From NCBI GenBank assembly GCA_002221725.1, contig NJFT01000168.1:1-64000 (forward strand): a stretch of DNA of 64,000 nt, in the 5' to 3' direction. Positions 23,159-34,600 of the stretch are shown here, piece after piece (position 1 is the stretch's first letter; the number at the start of each line of letters is the position of its first letter). The DNA comes from Scedosporium boydii. Taxonomy: Eukaryota > Ascomycota > Sordariomycetes > Microascales > Microascaceae. The position numbers and the translations under genes are program-made. The notes beneath the pieces were generated by a model. It was not told where the DNA came from, did not search any database, and worked only from the letters and a program-made list of their open reading frames with translations.

Positions 23159-24520
23159 ATGGATGACACTGCTTTGCCCGAGTTGGCCGATTTTCCAGAC
23201 GAAACTACGTTGGCTTGGTTAAGGCGCGAATACTCAGGCTGGCCACTCAAGACAGCGACTTGGGTAATGTTCGCAATAGCATCGACATTTCTTGTTGTCC
23301 GCTTTGCCTGCCAGGGCTACGGAAGACGGAAACCCTGGTGGGATGATGGGCTCCTGATCATCTGCTGGGTATGAAGTCTACTTCCCCATTTCCCAGCGCG
23401 CAGAAATCTATATATCCACGGTTTCTTAGCTTTTTCTTTTTTTTTTTTTTTTTTTTTTTTTTTCTCGGGAGCTGACATCTATGTAAGGCCGTATTGGTTG
23501 CGAACGCTGCGACAACGACCAGAGCGGTCGACGTCCTCGACTGGGGGTTACCTTCCGCCTTCCTCACGCCCGAAAAAAATTGAGGCCGTGGTTCTCTATA
23601 GACTGATCCGGGTCACTTTGGCAGCTCTCACGAGCGCCTGGGCCCAGAGCGCCCTGGCTCTGGCTCTTACCCGCGTAACCGAACGTTGGGCGAGAACATT
23701 GGTTTTTGCCATCCTCGCCACAGTCAACCTCGTCGCTCTTTCTCGCGTGTTTCTCACTTGGTTCCAGTGCACTCCAGCGTCAGGGAAATGGGACGTATCG
23801 GTGCGTACTGGCTGCGTAAATGATAAAATCACGGAGATATATTATCCCGCATTCTGTGCAGGTGAGTAGAACGAACACAGCCCGCGCATATGCACGGTCA
23901 AGGCGATTTTTGCCTGGAGAGGACTGAAGAAAAGTTTGGATGATAGTTTACTCGGCCGCCATGGACATTGTCCTCACTGCAATTGGCATGAAATCCCTCG
24001 TGGTGGGTCGGCGAATGAACCGCTGGGAGAGGGCTAGCAGGGTTCTATTCGTAGCCCTGGGCGTCTTGTATGTTCAAGATCTGTACGGAACTGGAGGAGG
24101 AGTCGCGCCACTAATGCCTGGTCCTCAAGTGCTGCTATCACCGCCATCGTCAGGGCTACCAAGCTAGAGCCTCTTAATGGATGTAAGTCTCAAACAACCC
24201 TCTGCTTTCCCAAGCACCTTCTATGACCCCTGATTTGGGAGAATGGCAACTCACTGGGGGCAGCTATGATAAATCATATGATCGTGCTCGATATTTGGGA
24301 GATCGCTGAGGGGCCAGTCCTCATTGCTGTTGCTTGTATCCCTGCGCTTCGGTTCCTCGCCCGCGGCACGGAGAGTCGCGCGGAACCAGTCGACGCCGCG
24401 CCCAATGTGTCGGAATTGGATGGCACAGAAAAAGGTCAATGGCAGGAGACGGAAAGTGGGAGTCAGGGGTCGAGTCAAGATGCTAGCCACACCCGGATTC
24501 AATACGCGGAATTGCCTTAA
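23159..24520 (+). CDS. Fungal rhodopsin-domain integral membrane protein, with a 1-bp shift in an A7 run
   Basis: Seven-helix membrane protein of the fungal 'rhodopsin'/SAT4-like family of uncharacterised plasma-membrane proteins. Exons: 23159-23368, 23488-23861, 23947-24067, 24130-24182 and 24264-24520. Family marks are RxxCxxYGRRKPWWDDGLLI after TM1, a WFQCTPxSGKWD segment, and a polar C-terminal tail. Exon lengths sum to 1015, one more than a multiple of three. In exon 2 the frame must change at the A7 run 23573-23579, between ...FLTPEK and IEAVVLYR; six A would restore it. This is either a real inactivating insertion or a homopolymer sequencing error; the rest of the gene is intact. Intron 1 contains a T27 tract. 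The ligand or role of this family is unknown. Confidence 0.8.
23437..23463. repeat. Poly(T) tract, T27, inside intron 1
   Basis: Homopolymer of 27 T within the first intron of the rhodopsin-domain gene, about 25 bases before the 3' splice site (AG at 23486-23487). Confidence 0.85.
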
Positions 24521-24909
24521 TACACGCGAAGAGAGGTATTTTTCGTTTGTTTATGGGCTGTCCTACCAGAGTTATACCGGACTTCTTTTGGTACCTGGTG
24601 TCATGATTCCTATGGCAGGGAGACTCTGGAGTATTTTTTCATGGACTTCTGTGAACTTGCAAGAGACAAACTCGATTTATAGCTGGACCCTGCATCAAGA
24701 ACCACTGCTGGAGCCCGGGGAATTCTAGCCAGTTTATGTTTAACTTCTAACCGGCATTGATATAAATACAGTGTCCTCAGTCCGTTTATGAATCTCATGT
24801 GGCGGGAGGAATATCTATTCAGAGATCCTGTGATGAGGTGCTGACCTCCCGCCCTTTTAGGTGCCTTCGATGGCCTAAACCCTAAGATTCTACAACCCTT
24901 CTTGCCCAC
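24521..24909. other. Convergent intergenic spacer
   Basis: 389 bp between two convergent genes; presumed 3' UTRs. Nothing else seen. Confidence 0.6.
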
Positions 24910-26017
24910 CTAACTAAGGATATCCGAGAGTATCTTATCCAGCCCTTGCATATCTCCTTCTAAAGTCCCGGATTTTCCCTTATCCACCCAGCCGAGGGTA
25001 TAGCCACCACCGAAGTCAATAACCCAGGCATTATCATTCTTATCAATCAGCACATTGTCGGCTTTGGCATCCCCCCAGGTAATCCCTTGCTGGTGAAGAC
25101 AGCTGATAGTTCGACTTATTTGGTCAGTCCAGCGTTGTCGAAGCTCAGCTGAAGATTTTAAAGCCAGCGCTCTAGATAGCACACCCCTCTTCTCAATCCA
25201 CGGAAACAACATGCCATTAGACATCATTTCCATCACGGACAAGGCCATATAGCTGGCATACAAGTGCCTCAGGAGGTAACTTGGCCTTGATGATCCTCTC
25301 GTGGGTAGAGAGTTCTTTCCTCGCGAGCGTAGGTCCAAATTTTAGGCCAACGGGCTTAAAGAAGCAGACCATATCACTACCATCAAGTGCTCTCACAATC
25401 ACTTGTGTCGGGGGTCGAATTAGGACATGTTGAGGGTTATCATAGGAGAGGTCGACGTTAGCCGGGTGATAAGATAGGGTCCAGCTAAGGCTGGCCACAT
25501 AGTTGTCACCCATCCTGAGCTTAGGCACACTCCATCCGCTGTCCGGGGTATCGGGTTGATAGGCCTCGAGGATATCATTCGAAGCACGAACGGAGCAGGT
25601 AAAAGATGGCGCAAATAAGTATTGAGATAAGGTCCCGCGTCCACTTTCTGATAGGGCGAGAGGAGGAGCGATGGAGAGCTCTTTGATCAAGGGTTCAAAT
25701 TGTTGTCCCAACCAGTCGCAGGCATCTTCGATGTAGAAGTCGTCCTCTTCTTCTTCCTCATGGCCAGCGCGTAAAGTCGTCAAACATTTGAAGTACTGCT
25801 TCGTCACCTCTGGAGAGTGATGAAATTGCAGTGGGTCAATGTGGCAGTAGAGAACCCGTCCATTGTTTGTTCGAATAATCAAGCGGCAGTCGTCTTCGAT
25901 TTCATGGGTCTGCCAGAGAGCGACATCGTAGGTTGGAGGTGTTGCCATACTCGGTGAGATGTCGAAAGGATCGGGTTTAGTGTACGACGGACGGGTAGAA
26001 GAGTAGATGAAGTCCAT
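24910..26017 (-). pseudogene. Fungal protein-kinase-like gene broken by a +1 frameshift
   Basis: The N-terminal part (from ATG 26017) encodes about 260 residues with an acidic stretch and an HERIIKAKLPPEALV...LYGLV segment, as in the N-lobe of fungal kinase-like proteins. It runs into a TAA just below. The matching C-lobe continues in the next frame from about 25230 to the TAG at 24910-24912. It has CLHQQGITWGDAKADNVLID (catalytic loop, D and N present) and VIDFGGG (a DFG equivalent), then an intact tail. The two frames overlap from 25217 to 25338. The total is 1108 bases, one more than a multiple of three. No intron with usable borders joins the frames without deleting conserved text, so a one-base insertion near 25220-25235 is the simplest reading. 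Such kinase-like genes are multicopy in many ascomycetes and often decay. Sequencing error is the alternative. Confidence 0.7.
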
Positions 26018-26753
26018 CGGGTTTCCAGATGATAAGGGGTAGACACGCCCGACCAACTCTTGTCCAGAGGACCATCAGCCGGCCGGTTTCGAACTTCGAA
26101 CGACTACATTAAGGAGTCGGAATTTAGCACCTACGGTCTTCACTTTTTTACTTCTTTCATTTATTAAACTTTAAGAAATCAGTTTACACAACTCAGAAAT
26201 ACAGTATGTTAGTCCTTTTACGAGGCTCGCTCGTAGAGTCGGAGGTTTCCACAATTACTGAAATTCTACTCAAGCCAGCCCCTTCAACAAAAATAGAGAA
26301 GAAATAATCCCCAAAAAATACCTCATCGCCCTTGTTACCCCGTCGGGAATTTGCGCGCCTGCAGAACCAACCTGGAATCACCCTGCGGGATGGGAATCTT
26401 CTTTAGCACAGGAATTTGTTTACTCGACCCCTGGGCATCGGCGGCCGCTCGGGGGATCGGCCCCTAAAGTTTTTCCCCTCGTCAGGGTTCGAAGAGTGGT
26501 TCCTCTCCCCTCCTCGCTGCGTCCTCTGACCATCGGGCCATCGGCTGCTGATTGGTGATGAACCGGGGCTTTATTATGATATATAACACATAAGCACATA
26601 TTTTGGGGGCCTCGTGAGGTTAGGAAGGAGCGCAGGCCAACTTGACGAGGAAAGAGCGGAGATAGCTTCACGAGGAAGGACCGGAGGGTCGGTTTTGCGG
26701 GGATGGGAAGATCTGATGTTTCCCCACGTCCAGGGGAGTCATGGCTCTAAAGA
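26018..26753. other. Intergenic region
   Basis: About 735 bp between the kinase-like gene start and the end of the esterase gene, both on the minus strand. I see no gene in it. Confidence 0.55.
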
Positions 26754-27506
26754 CTACTCCTCGGCTTCAAGCCCGCTGCCTCTGATACTTTCGATAGCCT
26801 GAACCATGACAGGGTGGAACTTTTCACTTATTTTCACGTCCCCAGATTCGCTCGGATGTAGGCCATCGTAGAGATCCGTCGCACCACTAAAGCCCGTGTA
26901 CTGATCAACAACCCAGATAGGAGATTCAGTCGAGTTTTTGGACGCCGCCCACTCAGGGATTGCGGCGTTGAGTTCTTGGACAAGCCCGTCATTCGCTGGG
27001 TAGGGGATGATTTGAGCAACCTGTGTGAGTCAGATCTTTGCTCTAGGGCGAGAAAGATGGCGATGAAGATGTCTTACGATTATCCTGATCTCCGGATTGC
27101 TGTCCCGCATCTGGTCCACAAGCACGCTGTACGCTTCCAGAATCGTATCTGCCTTTGTCCCCGATCGAACAATATCCACAGTCCCCAGGTGCATAGTAAT
27201 GATATCCGCAGGATTGTCCTTCAACCACCCCACCAACTGCTTGTCCTTGACGATATCCACGGCTTGGAAACCCGGGTGACCCTCGTGATCCCGATCGTAA
27301 TCTAGATCGTCGCAAGTCGCTTGAGCCTGGCGGCTACCGACAAAGTCAAGCGTGTAGCCGTCGTTCTTGAGTTTCTCGGCGAGCCATGGACGCCAGCATC
27401 CGTAGTCCGTGATAGAGTCTCCGAAGGGCATGTACCGGAGAGGGCGTTGGGCGAGAACTCCGCGGAGCACCGTCGTGAGAACGGCGATACCGAAAACTCC
27501 TAACAT
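26754..27506 (-). CDS. Secreted SGNH/GDSL esterase, CE3 (acetylxylan esterase) type
   Basis: Two exons, 27506-27078 and 27020-26754, encoding 231 residues, typical for a carbohydrate esterase family 3 catalytic domain without a binding module. Signal peptide MLGVFGIAVLTTVLRGVLAQ. Block I is GDSITDYG with nucleophile Ser31; block II is FVGS with Gly57; block V is DGLHP with Asp195 and His198. CE3 enzymes remove acetyl groups from xylan outside the cell. Odd: block III, normally GTND, reads LGTVD (Val110), so the oxyanion-hole Asn is missing. Changing an Asn codon to GTG requires at least two base changes, so this is not a single recent error. The protein may have altered activity or none. Both introns and the stop are clean. 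Confidence 0.88.
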
Positions 27507-28012
27507 CCTTACGAGATAAAGAACGACAGGCTTTCACAATTGTGTCGCGATAGCGAAGGAGAAAATGCTGAATTGATCGAACTCCGCTCACGGGACTGGT
27601 TTCCCCCTACCAAGACCAAACCCGGACATCACACGCCACTGAAGAGAATTCAGCCGGCAAGATTCATCCGCGATATATTTTAAATTGCAACCGAGCAAAC
27701 CAGGAATAGTCGGGAGGAGCGAGATTCCATATTCCCCGCCGATAATAACCGCCACATGGCCCTGGGCAGGGAGACATTCAGGAGACTGTTGGAGGACCCC
27801 ACCTGGAATCATCGAGGTAGGTCGAGGTATCTTCATCTGCAAACGGGGAAAGAAACTCCAACATCCTTGTATTAATATCGATAGAGAAGAGAAAATGAAC
27901 AGTATTCCCAAGGATGCACATGGCGATACATCACATCCCATTCCCAAACATTACATCCAACGCCGAACCGCTCCTTCAAAATCTCCGTCCGTTACATGGT
28001 TTCAGTGTCCAG
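27507..28012. other. Intergenic region
   Basis: About 500 bp holding the presumed promoter of the esterase gene and the 3' UTR of the CFEM gene. No gene seen. Confidence 0.55.
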
Positions 28013-29158
28013 TCACAACAATCCGGCGGCGGCGGCGACGATGCCAGCAACGAAGAGAGCAGTAGGAGAGTTGCTCATCGCCTATTTCTCAAGTTAGAAT
28101 TATCGGTTTCTTTCGAGTCACATATTCACAGCATCAAGGTACCGGGGGTTTTTACCATATTGACTGTAACGGGAGCCGAGGGTTTGCCAGGAGTGGAACC
28201 TGAGTCAGTGGGGCCAGAGTTGCCGTTCGTCCCCGAGGGCTCGGAACCCTCGCCGTCCTCGCAGGTGCAGTCCTCGCCATCGTCATCATTGTCGCCGGGT
28301 CCCTGGGTAGCTGTCTTGGTTTTGGTGCAGGAGGTGCTGCTGGCAGTCGGGGGACGGGTCGAGGTGACGACGGTGGTGGGCTCGGCGCTAGTTGAGCCGG
28401 AGGGTTCGACGACGGAGCTCGATGGTTCGACATCGCTGCTGGAGGGGCTAGAGGAGCCAGACGGCTCGACGGAGCTGGAGGGCTCGGCGGTGGTGGATGG
28501 CTCGGCGGAGCTTACTGGAGGCTCCGTGGTATCGGGGCCGGATGTAGAGGCTGGTGGCTCCGGGGTGGTGCTTGGGGCGCTAGACGACGATGGGGTGGCG
28601 TTCTAAGTGAGCTGGCGTCAGTTCAAGGGCTGTTGAATATGGGTGTAAGATTCTGGTGCGAAGCTAGCCAACTTACGGGATCAGGAACAGGGAAGTTGAT
28701 GGGAGTTCCAAGCTCTGTAAAAATATCCATGCTGTCAGCAACCGTTGCGGCCCAATATTGGGCTGGGCCGGTGCGCATTCAAAACTAACCAACGCAGATT
28801 TGGGTACCAAAGGCGACGGCAGCTTCGGCATCGGTCTCGTTGGGGCAGCCAGTGCTGGAGTTCTGGATCCAGTACCACTGCGTGACAGGATCTTTGCAGA
28901 AGCAGACCAAGTCGTTGGCCTCGGTGCACGAGGGGATGTATTGCTCAATAGTCCCCATCAAAACGGGATACTAGCACGGGGGGCGGGCGAACCCGGTGTC
29001 AATTCCGGGTACGAAGTAGTTGATGTGTCAACTAATAGTGACGAGGGCGTGGGGGGGATGCTTACAGCACAGTTGGGGATGTATCCAAGGCCTTGGGCAG
29101 AGGCGAGCCGGAGGAGGCCGGTCACCGCTAGTGCGATGGAGGCGGTTGTGTTCTTCAT
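28013..29158 (-). CDS. CFEM-like GPI-anchored surface protein
   Basis: Five exons (29158-29066, 28970-28790, 28714-28677, 28602-28156, 28081-28013) give 275 residues. The protein has a signal peptide (MKNTTASIALAVTG...ASA), a Cys-rich domain at about residues 29-93 and a long Ser/Thr/Pro/Glu-rich stalk. A CxCxD-type acidic cysteine patch follows, then a C-terminal hydrophobic tail (SNSPTALFVAGIVAAAAGLL) typical of GPI attachment. The domain begins IPNCA and contains CTEANDLVCFC, matching the CFEM order including the Asp two residues before the CxC pair. It lacks the usual second cysteine (AYPV instead of AxxC) and one of the later pair, leaving six cysteines. CFEM proteins sit at the cell surface and some bind haem; others act in host interaction. 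A similar gene lies about 2 kb away on the same strand. Intron 1 contains one TACGAAGTA motif. Confidence 0.82.
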
Positions 29159-31036
29159 TATGCTTATGCGCTAATGCGGTCGCGGGCTTAAGTGTTTATG
29201 GCTGAAGCTGTGGCGAAGCAATAGTTTGGGCTGGACTAGAGGATATCTACCGTACAGACCGGATCAGGTGGCAGGTATAGAGTTAACGAGCGACGGGGTA
29301 ACGAGTGACAGGGCGTGATGGAACACGTTGAAGACAGTTGAAGAGCCGGCGAGATGGAAGGATTTCACGAGAGTGGGCAAACCAGTTGATATATTTCTGT
29401 ACTACGAAGGCCAGTTACCTCATGGCTCACGCCGCCTGCGCCTGAGTGGAAAATGCAATTTCCACTGCCAATAGTGTGACAATTTGTGCTTCCCTCCACC
29501 GACCAGGGTTGGGCTGGGACTTGTGCGCAAAGGGCCTCTTGGAGATGGATACAACCCAACCCTCAAAAGAAACAAAAAAGAAAAAGTGAGAGACTAGTAC
29601 TAGTTTGGCATGGAGGGGTGATATCTTAGCCAGGCCAAATTCGTTTCCCCCCCCCAGACCATCTACAGCAAATTCCGGACGAAATACCGAGGTACTCAAA
29701 GGACGAAGGAAAGGAATGATTGTTAGAATGCCCTTGGAAATTGACCAGCAGATGGAAACCGGACTGTACTGTGGCGCTGGGAGTAATTTTAAAGATCAAT
29801 AGTTGGACCCATCATCGAGCTCATTTCGCCCTCACGACAAGAGGACGGGGGGACCAGGGGTCCGGGTGGACCGGGCCAGGCCACAGTTTATCAATCAATC
29901 TAATCAATCAGATCGATCATCTGATAAAAGGGGAGAGGGTAGGATCGAATCATTATTGAAAGCCCCCACGCTCTCTTACCCGCTTCCATTCATCTGCCCC
30001 AGCACATCCCTGGACTAGGCCCAAATCGGGGACTCTTTGTGCCGCAATCGGACATGGACGGAATCACACGCCACCAACGTCTCCTCGACCTGATGGGATT
30101 CGAATACGAGCCACGCCAAGTCGCGGATCCGGGACTAGCCTTTACTACGGAGTGGGATAGCAAATCACTCGCACGGATGTGCTCACAACAGGGCCTACGA
30201 AGCATGAAAGCACACACTGGTCGCAGGACCATGTTGAGAGCCAAGAACAGGAGCAAGTGTGAACTCGTGAGACACCACGTTGTTTTCTTGCTTCTCCTTG
30301 CCGAGCGTTAGCCGAAGGGGATCTAACGAGTCTTGGCTAACTAATAAGGGTACGGACCTGCCGCTGAAAATGCGAGCAGCCAGCGGTCCGTTCCGTCAGG
30401 GAGCTACTTCTCGGATGAATGTTAAACCAGAGGTTTAGTGTCTTGTGCATCTTATGTTTTGATGGCAATAAACTATGTCAGTTGTAGTGGAGTATCTCCA
30501 TCATCCGTTTGATGGCAGGCGTCTTTACCGAGGTACTTGGTGCTGAAGAGAGATTACTTTCCGCTCCATTCTGCCTGGTATTCCGCACGTAACCTGGAAA
30601 AGGTCCCTTCGTCAGGATTGCTCCGCTGGAAACCGGTTGCATGGATTTAAGTCGAGGACCATGCGTTCCGCATCCACCCACGGTACGACCGCAGACGAAG
30701 ATCATTACCAGACACGGTTTTTCAACGTGCTGTGGCTGCAGACCTCGGTACACCATGTCGAGGAGCATGTTACAACTCGGATGCTTCTGCTCCCATGTTT
30801 CCGTGCCCCGTAAGAATCACGGAACGATCATCGAGAATAAAAAGGAAAAATGTTCCACATTAAGGGATCTGCATGAATTGTTTTCTTTTCTTTCAAAGCT
30901 TAATACTATGAGTGGGGCTTAATTGACAGGGACACTTCTTTGCTCAATCCCCTCGCCTGACTGAGCAGCCTCGTAAGCTTGACACCAAAAGTTCAGCAAG
31001 ATGGTCGACAGGATGGTCTTGAAAAATAATACCAGC
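29159..31036. other. Intergenic region between two CFEM-type genes
   Basis: About 1.9 kb. It includes the promoter of the downstream CFEM gene. Short open frames (for example 30039-30311 +) show no recognisable domain. Confidence 0.5.
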
Positions 31037-31540
31037 TTAACAGGTGTTGCCCATCCAGCCGATAGTAGCATTGTTGACTAGGTAGAATGCAAATGTCAGC
31101 GATCCTCCAGGAACTTGGGATTTTGTAGATATATTTCCGTTGCCACTTACGAGTGCAAGTATCCAGGCCAAACTGGAGAGCATCCTGCTTCTCATCGGCA
31201 GGGCAGTTTTGGCAGACGCACTGCTTGTAGAGAGTCACAAAGGTCACGCTCTTGCAGAAGCAAAGGAACAGATTCGCCTCTTGGCAAGCCATGAACGCGG
31301 GCAAGTTGGTTAGGTAAATGTCGGTGAAGCAAGACATCTAGCGCCGTTCGAGATTAGTATATATGTTGGGCAAAATGTAAGACAGGCAGAGGATGTGGGA
31401 GATGGAAGCCCAGTTGGAAGTCTTACAGCGCAATCGGGGATGTCGCCGTCGGGAAGGCCATCGTGGTTCTCGTCGGGGATCTGGCCCTGGGCGACGCCAA
31501 GGACGGAGACGAGACCGAAGAGAGCAGTGGAGAACTTCAT
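31037..31540 (-). CDS. Small secreted CFEM-type cysteine-rich protein
   Basis: Three exons (31540-31427, 31337-31151, 31077-31037), 113 residues, with signal peptide MKFSTALFGLVSVLGVAQG. The mature part holds IPDCAMSC, CQEANLFLCFC, CVCQNC and DTC: the eight CFEM cysteine positions plus two extra cysteines, one of them the penultimate codon region (GNTC at the end). There is no GPI tail, so it is probably released. The Asp that normally precedes the CxC pair, the haem-coordinating residue in characterised CFEM proteins, is Leu here. Size, secretion and cysteine content fit a candidate effector or haem-family derivative; function is unproven. Same strand and similar exon phases as the CFEM gene at 28.0-29.2 kb, suggesting old tandem duplication. 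Confidence 0.8.
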
Positions 31541-31668
31541 TTTGTCTGGTGGTTTAGGCTTTTGTCGCTGCAGGACTAGGCAAGAGAGGAGATGAAGTGT
31601 ATCAGTGATGGTGATGGCGAGAGTAGTCTGGAGATATCTTCTCGAGAGATCGACGGAAAAACAGCGTC

Positions 31669-31677
31669 CCTTTTATA
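31669..31677 (-). promoter_or_regulatory. TATA box of the small CFEM gene
   Basis: Reads TATAAAAGG on the minus strand, about 130 bp upstream of the ATG at 31540. Confidence 0.5.
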
Positions 31678-34600
31678 CCTGAAAAGCAGCTCGTCAAATT
31701 CTTGATCTGAGGGGGGAAAGCATCGTGCCTCTACATTCCTCCACGACGACCATCGCTCAACAAGAAGGAACTTCCTCGATCCATCCTTAGCCAACCCCGC
31801 CTTGAGGTTCGACGAGCTGGTGCGTCTTTTTCGTCCATCGTCTCCCGAAAAATTCTTCAAGCACCATGCGAGCTATCCTGCAGAGTAACCCCGCCATCCA
31901 TAGTTCCAAGCTGCAAAGCCGCAGTCGTTGCTCCACTCGAGACCCCAGTATCGAGAGGCGTGTTGCCAGTCGAGATGCAAGTGGATGATTTGAGGTCATC
32001 CGAGGCACGCATGAGAAGAGTTGGTTAGGTATGAAAGATCCCACGGATGAGACTCCAGGAAGCTGATTGCCTCGGAGGAAAGTGGGATTTTCGACGTTGG
32101 AAACCCCGAGAGCACTGGGGTGGTTGGGTCGGTATGCTGCTTCAAAGATGTCCGCTCGAGCTGTCCCAGCACATAACGGTAGGGTTTTGCGGCAGCCTGC
32201 AGGCTCTTTGGGCCATGGCCTTTCGAAGTGGGATTCAACTGATGACGTACATTACAGGGTAACTAATCTTCAACTCCGCACGAGTGCAGAGAAGTCTACT
32301 CCATCTGTCTGGACTAAGCAATACAGCCGGATAGGATCATCGACTGACAAAGTCCGATCGGACCCAAGCCCCGGACTCGTACTTTGTATCTGTCCAGCAA
32401 AACTACGAAGGCGGGACCAAACCCCATCCCTTGCGAAATAATCTTCGTCATGCACATCTTGTCTCATAATAATCTCAGCGCCGTTGTCCAAGGTCTGCGG
32501 TAAAAACCCGCTTCGGCAGCTAAAACTCAGCCAGAGATGTATGGAGGGAGACAAGAAAACCCCAAGGAGGGGCTGTTTCCTCGGACGCGGGACCACATGC
32601 AGGGAATCAGCACATTATTGAATTCCTTGTTACAGCTTCCTAAAATCTGTAAGTGGCTTTTCCAGTTCCCATCGAGTGCCTTTGCACATACTCCGCACAT
32701 TCCCATTCGAGGCTGCCTCCGTAGAGACGGACCAATAGACAAACGAGAAGCGATCTTATCTGATCATCTGATAAAGAGGGAACACACACCGGGGACGTGG
32801 GATCGCCCGAGGCCTCGGCGCGGATTTCGTGCCGTGGCAGGGGTTCGAATTTGTACCTCTTAACGAGATCGCAATGCTGCGAGTTATGCTGTAAACGTGT
32901 GTGGACTTGCTGCATGTTCCCATACACTTCGTGTTTTGAGATCCTTGCATCACTAGACTACTGGCGATGGTAAGGGTCGTGGCCACCCGTAACCACACCA
33001 ATTGCAGAGGATTCTCCAGTGCAGAAAACCCACTGCTTGGCATGGTCGAGCTCTGGCCTTGATGGCTGAAAGACCCCGATGTCGGAGATTGCTCGCTCCT
33101 CTCATTCACTGCTCGATCCTAAGACCACAATCTGGGATAACTTAACGCTGGATCTGAGTTTGTTCTTTGTGCCCTTCAGTGGAAAGTCTGCGGTGCGTTT
33201 TCAACCCGAACGTTCCATGGCCTGTAAATCACAAGCCATGCGAGACGGGTGCCTCCCACGCCCTTTCCAGAGTGCAAGCAATTGGGCTCGTTTTCCGAAT
33301 TTACCTTGGCAGAGCATGGTCCCCTGGAACTATGGAGCCAAGTTAGACCAAGTTAGAGCGGCCTAAAATCACTCTGCCGCCGCCGCAAAGGCTGAGACTT
33401 GGTCCCTGGGTTTGACTCAAACGAGACTAGGGTCGTCCCGAGTCAAGGCTGTACAAGTGACAACGTGCTCACTCGCGAGTTGCGAGGTGAACCCGCCTTC
33501 GATAGGGCTGTTTGGTCATATTTTTTTTTTTTAACACCGTACAAGTAGATCGCCATACCGCCCAAGGTGACCTCCCTACTCACTACCTTGTGCACAAGGC
33601 AAGAACGGATCTACTCCCCCAGAAGTCAGGTCGGATGGAGGAGGATGGTCCAAATGTGACGCCAAATCAGCACACATAGAGACGATCATTGACTTGATCC
33701 ACACCCTGTGATTTTACACAGAGTTACATTGCATTTCGATATCACACAAACTGGTTGCGACTGTGTGGTACCCCACGGTTTGCTAATGTTTTCTCATCAA
33801 GGACAATATTCACTAGTCTATCCCGTCTAATCCTGGACTTCAGCTGCATCGGCCAGGAGTTCCTTTTCTTCGGCTCGCCGAAGTCGCTCTTTGGATAACG
33901 TCCACCACTATCCTTTGCTGTGAGTTCGTGATCCTCTCAGAGATGGGCGGAGGGTGTCTAAGATTAGACGTGATTCCCCTCATCTTAGCCAGTCACTCTG
34001 AAGCTCCCGAGCAAGGATCTTCGCGGTACAGCCTTAGTTTCTACGACAGTGTATCACGATTAAAGATTAACACGGCAGACTTTTTAAGTGTACTCAATCA
34101 TGAAGATCTCTTCTGCTTATAGATGACGAATGGAATCGGACATGTCGTGGGCCCGACACCCCGGTTTTGGGGCCCTCTTACGAAGCTTAACACACCACGG
34201 GCCACGAGTACGACTGGATGCCGGGACACCCATCCACTCTGAGTGAGTTGCCTACTGCACCTTGCCATGACAGCAGTGGGCCAAACCTCGCATAAGCGAC
34301 GCTACCACTTGGACCCAGCATGTATGGAATAGGTGACGTGTTTCCCCTGGTCATACCTCGTGGGCTTCAATCTTGGCTTTCGTGCGGGGGCGTTTGACAA
34401 GAATCTTCTCGGACGCATGCGTATTATGCCAACACTTCTGGGTTAGCTGCTAACACGGCTCGCATTGGGATAGGTTACAAACAGGAATATTGTCCAATAT
34501 ATTGCAACCCAAACAGCTTCACCTCCGAATGAAGATATGCCACTTATGGTGGCTGGCCAAGAAAGAAAACATCCCACGGGACCTGATCTATCCAGAGGAG

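Noticed and set aside
31870..31990. Ankyrin-like string GNTPLDTGVSSG on the minus strand
   Set aside because: One partial repeat interrupted by stops; could be chance.
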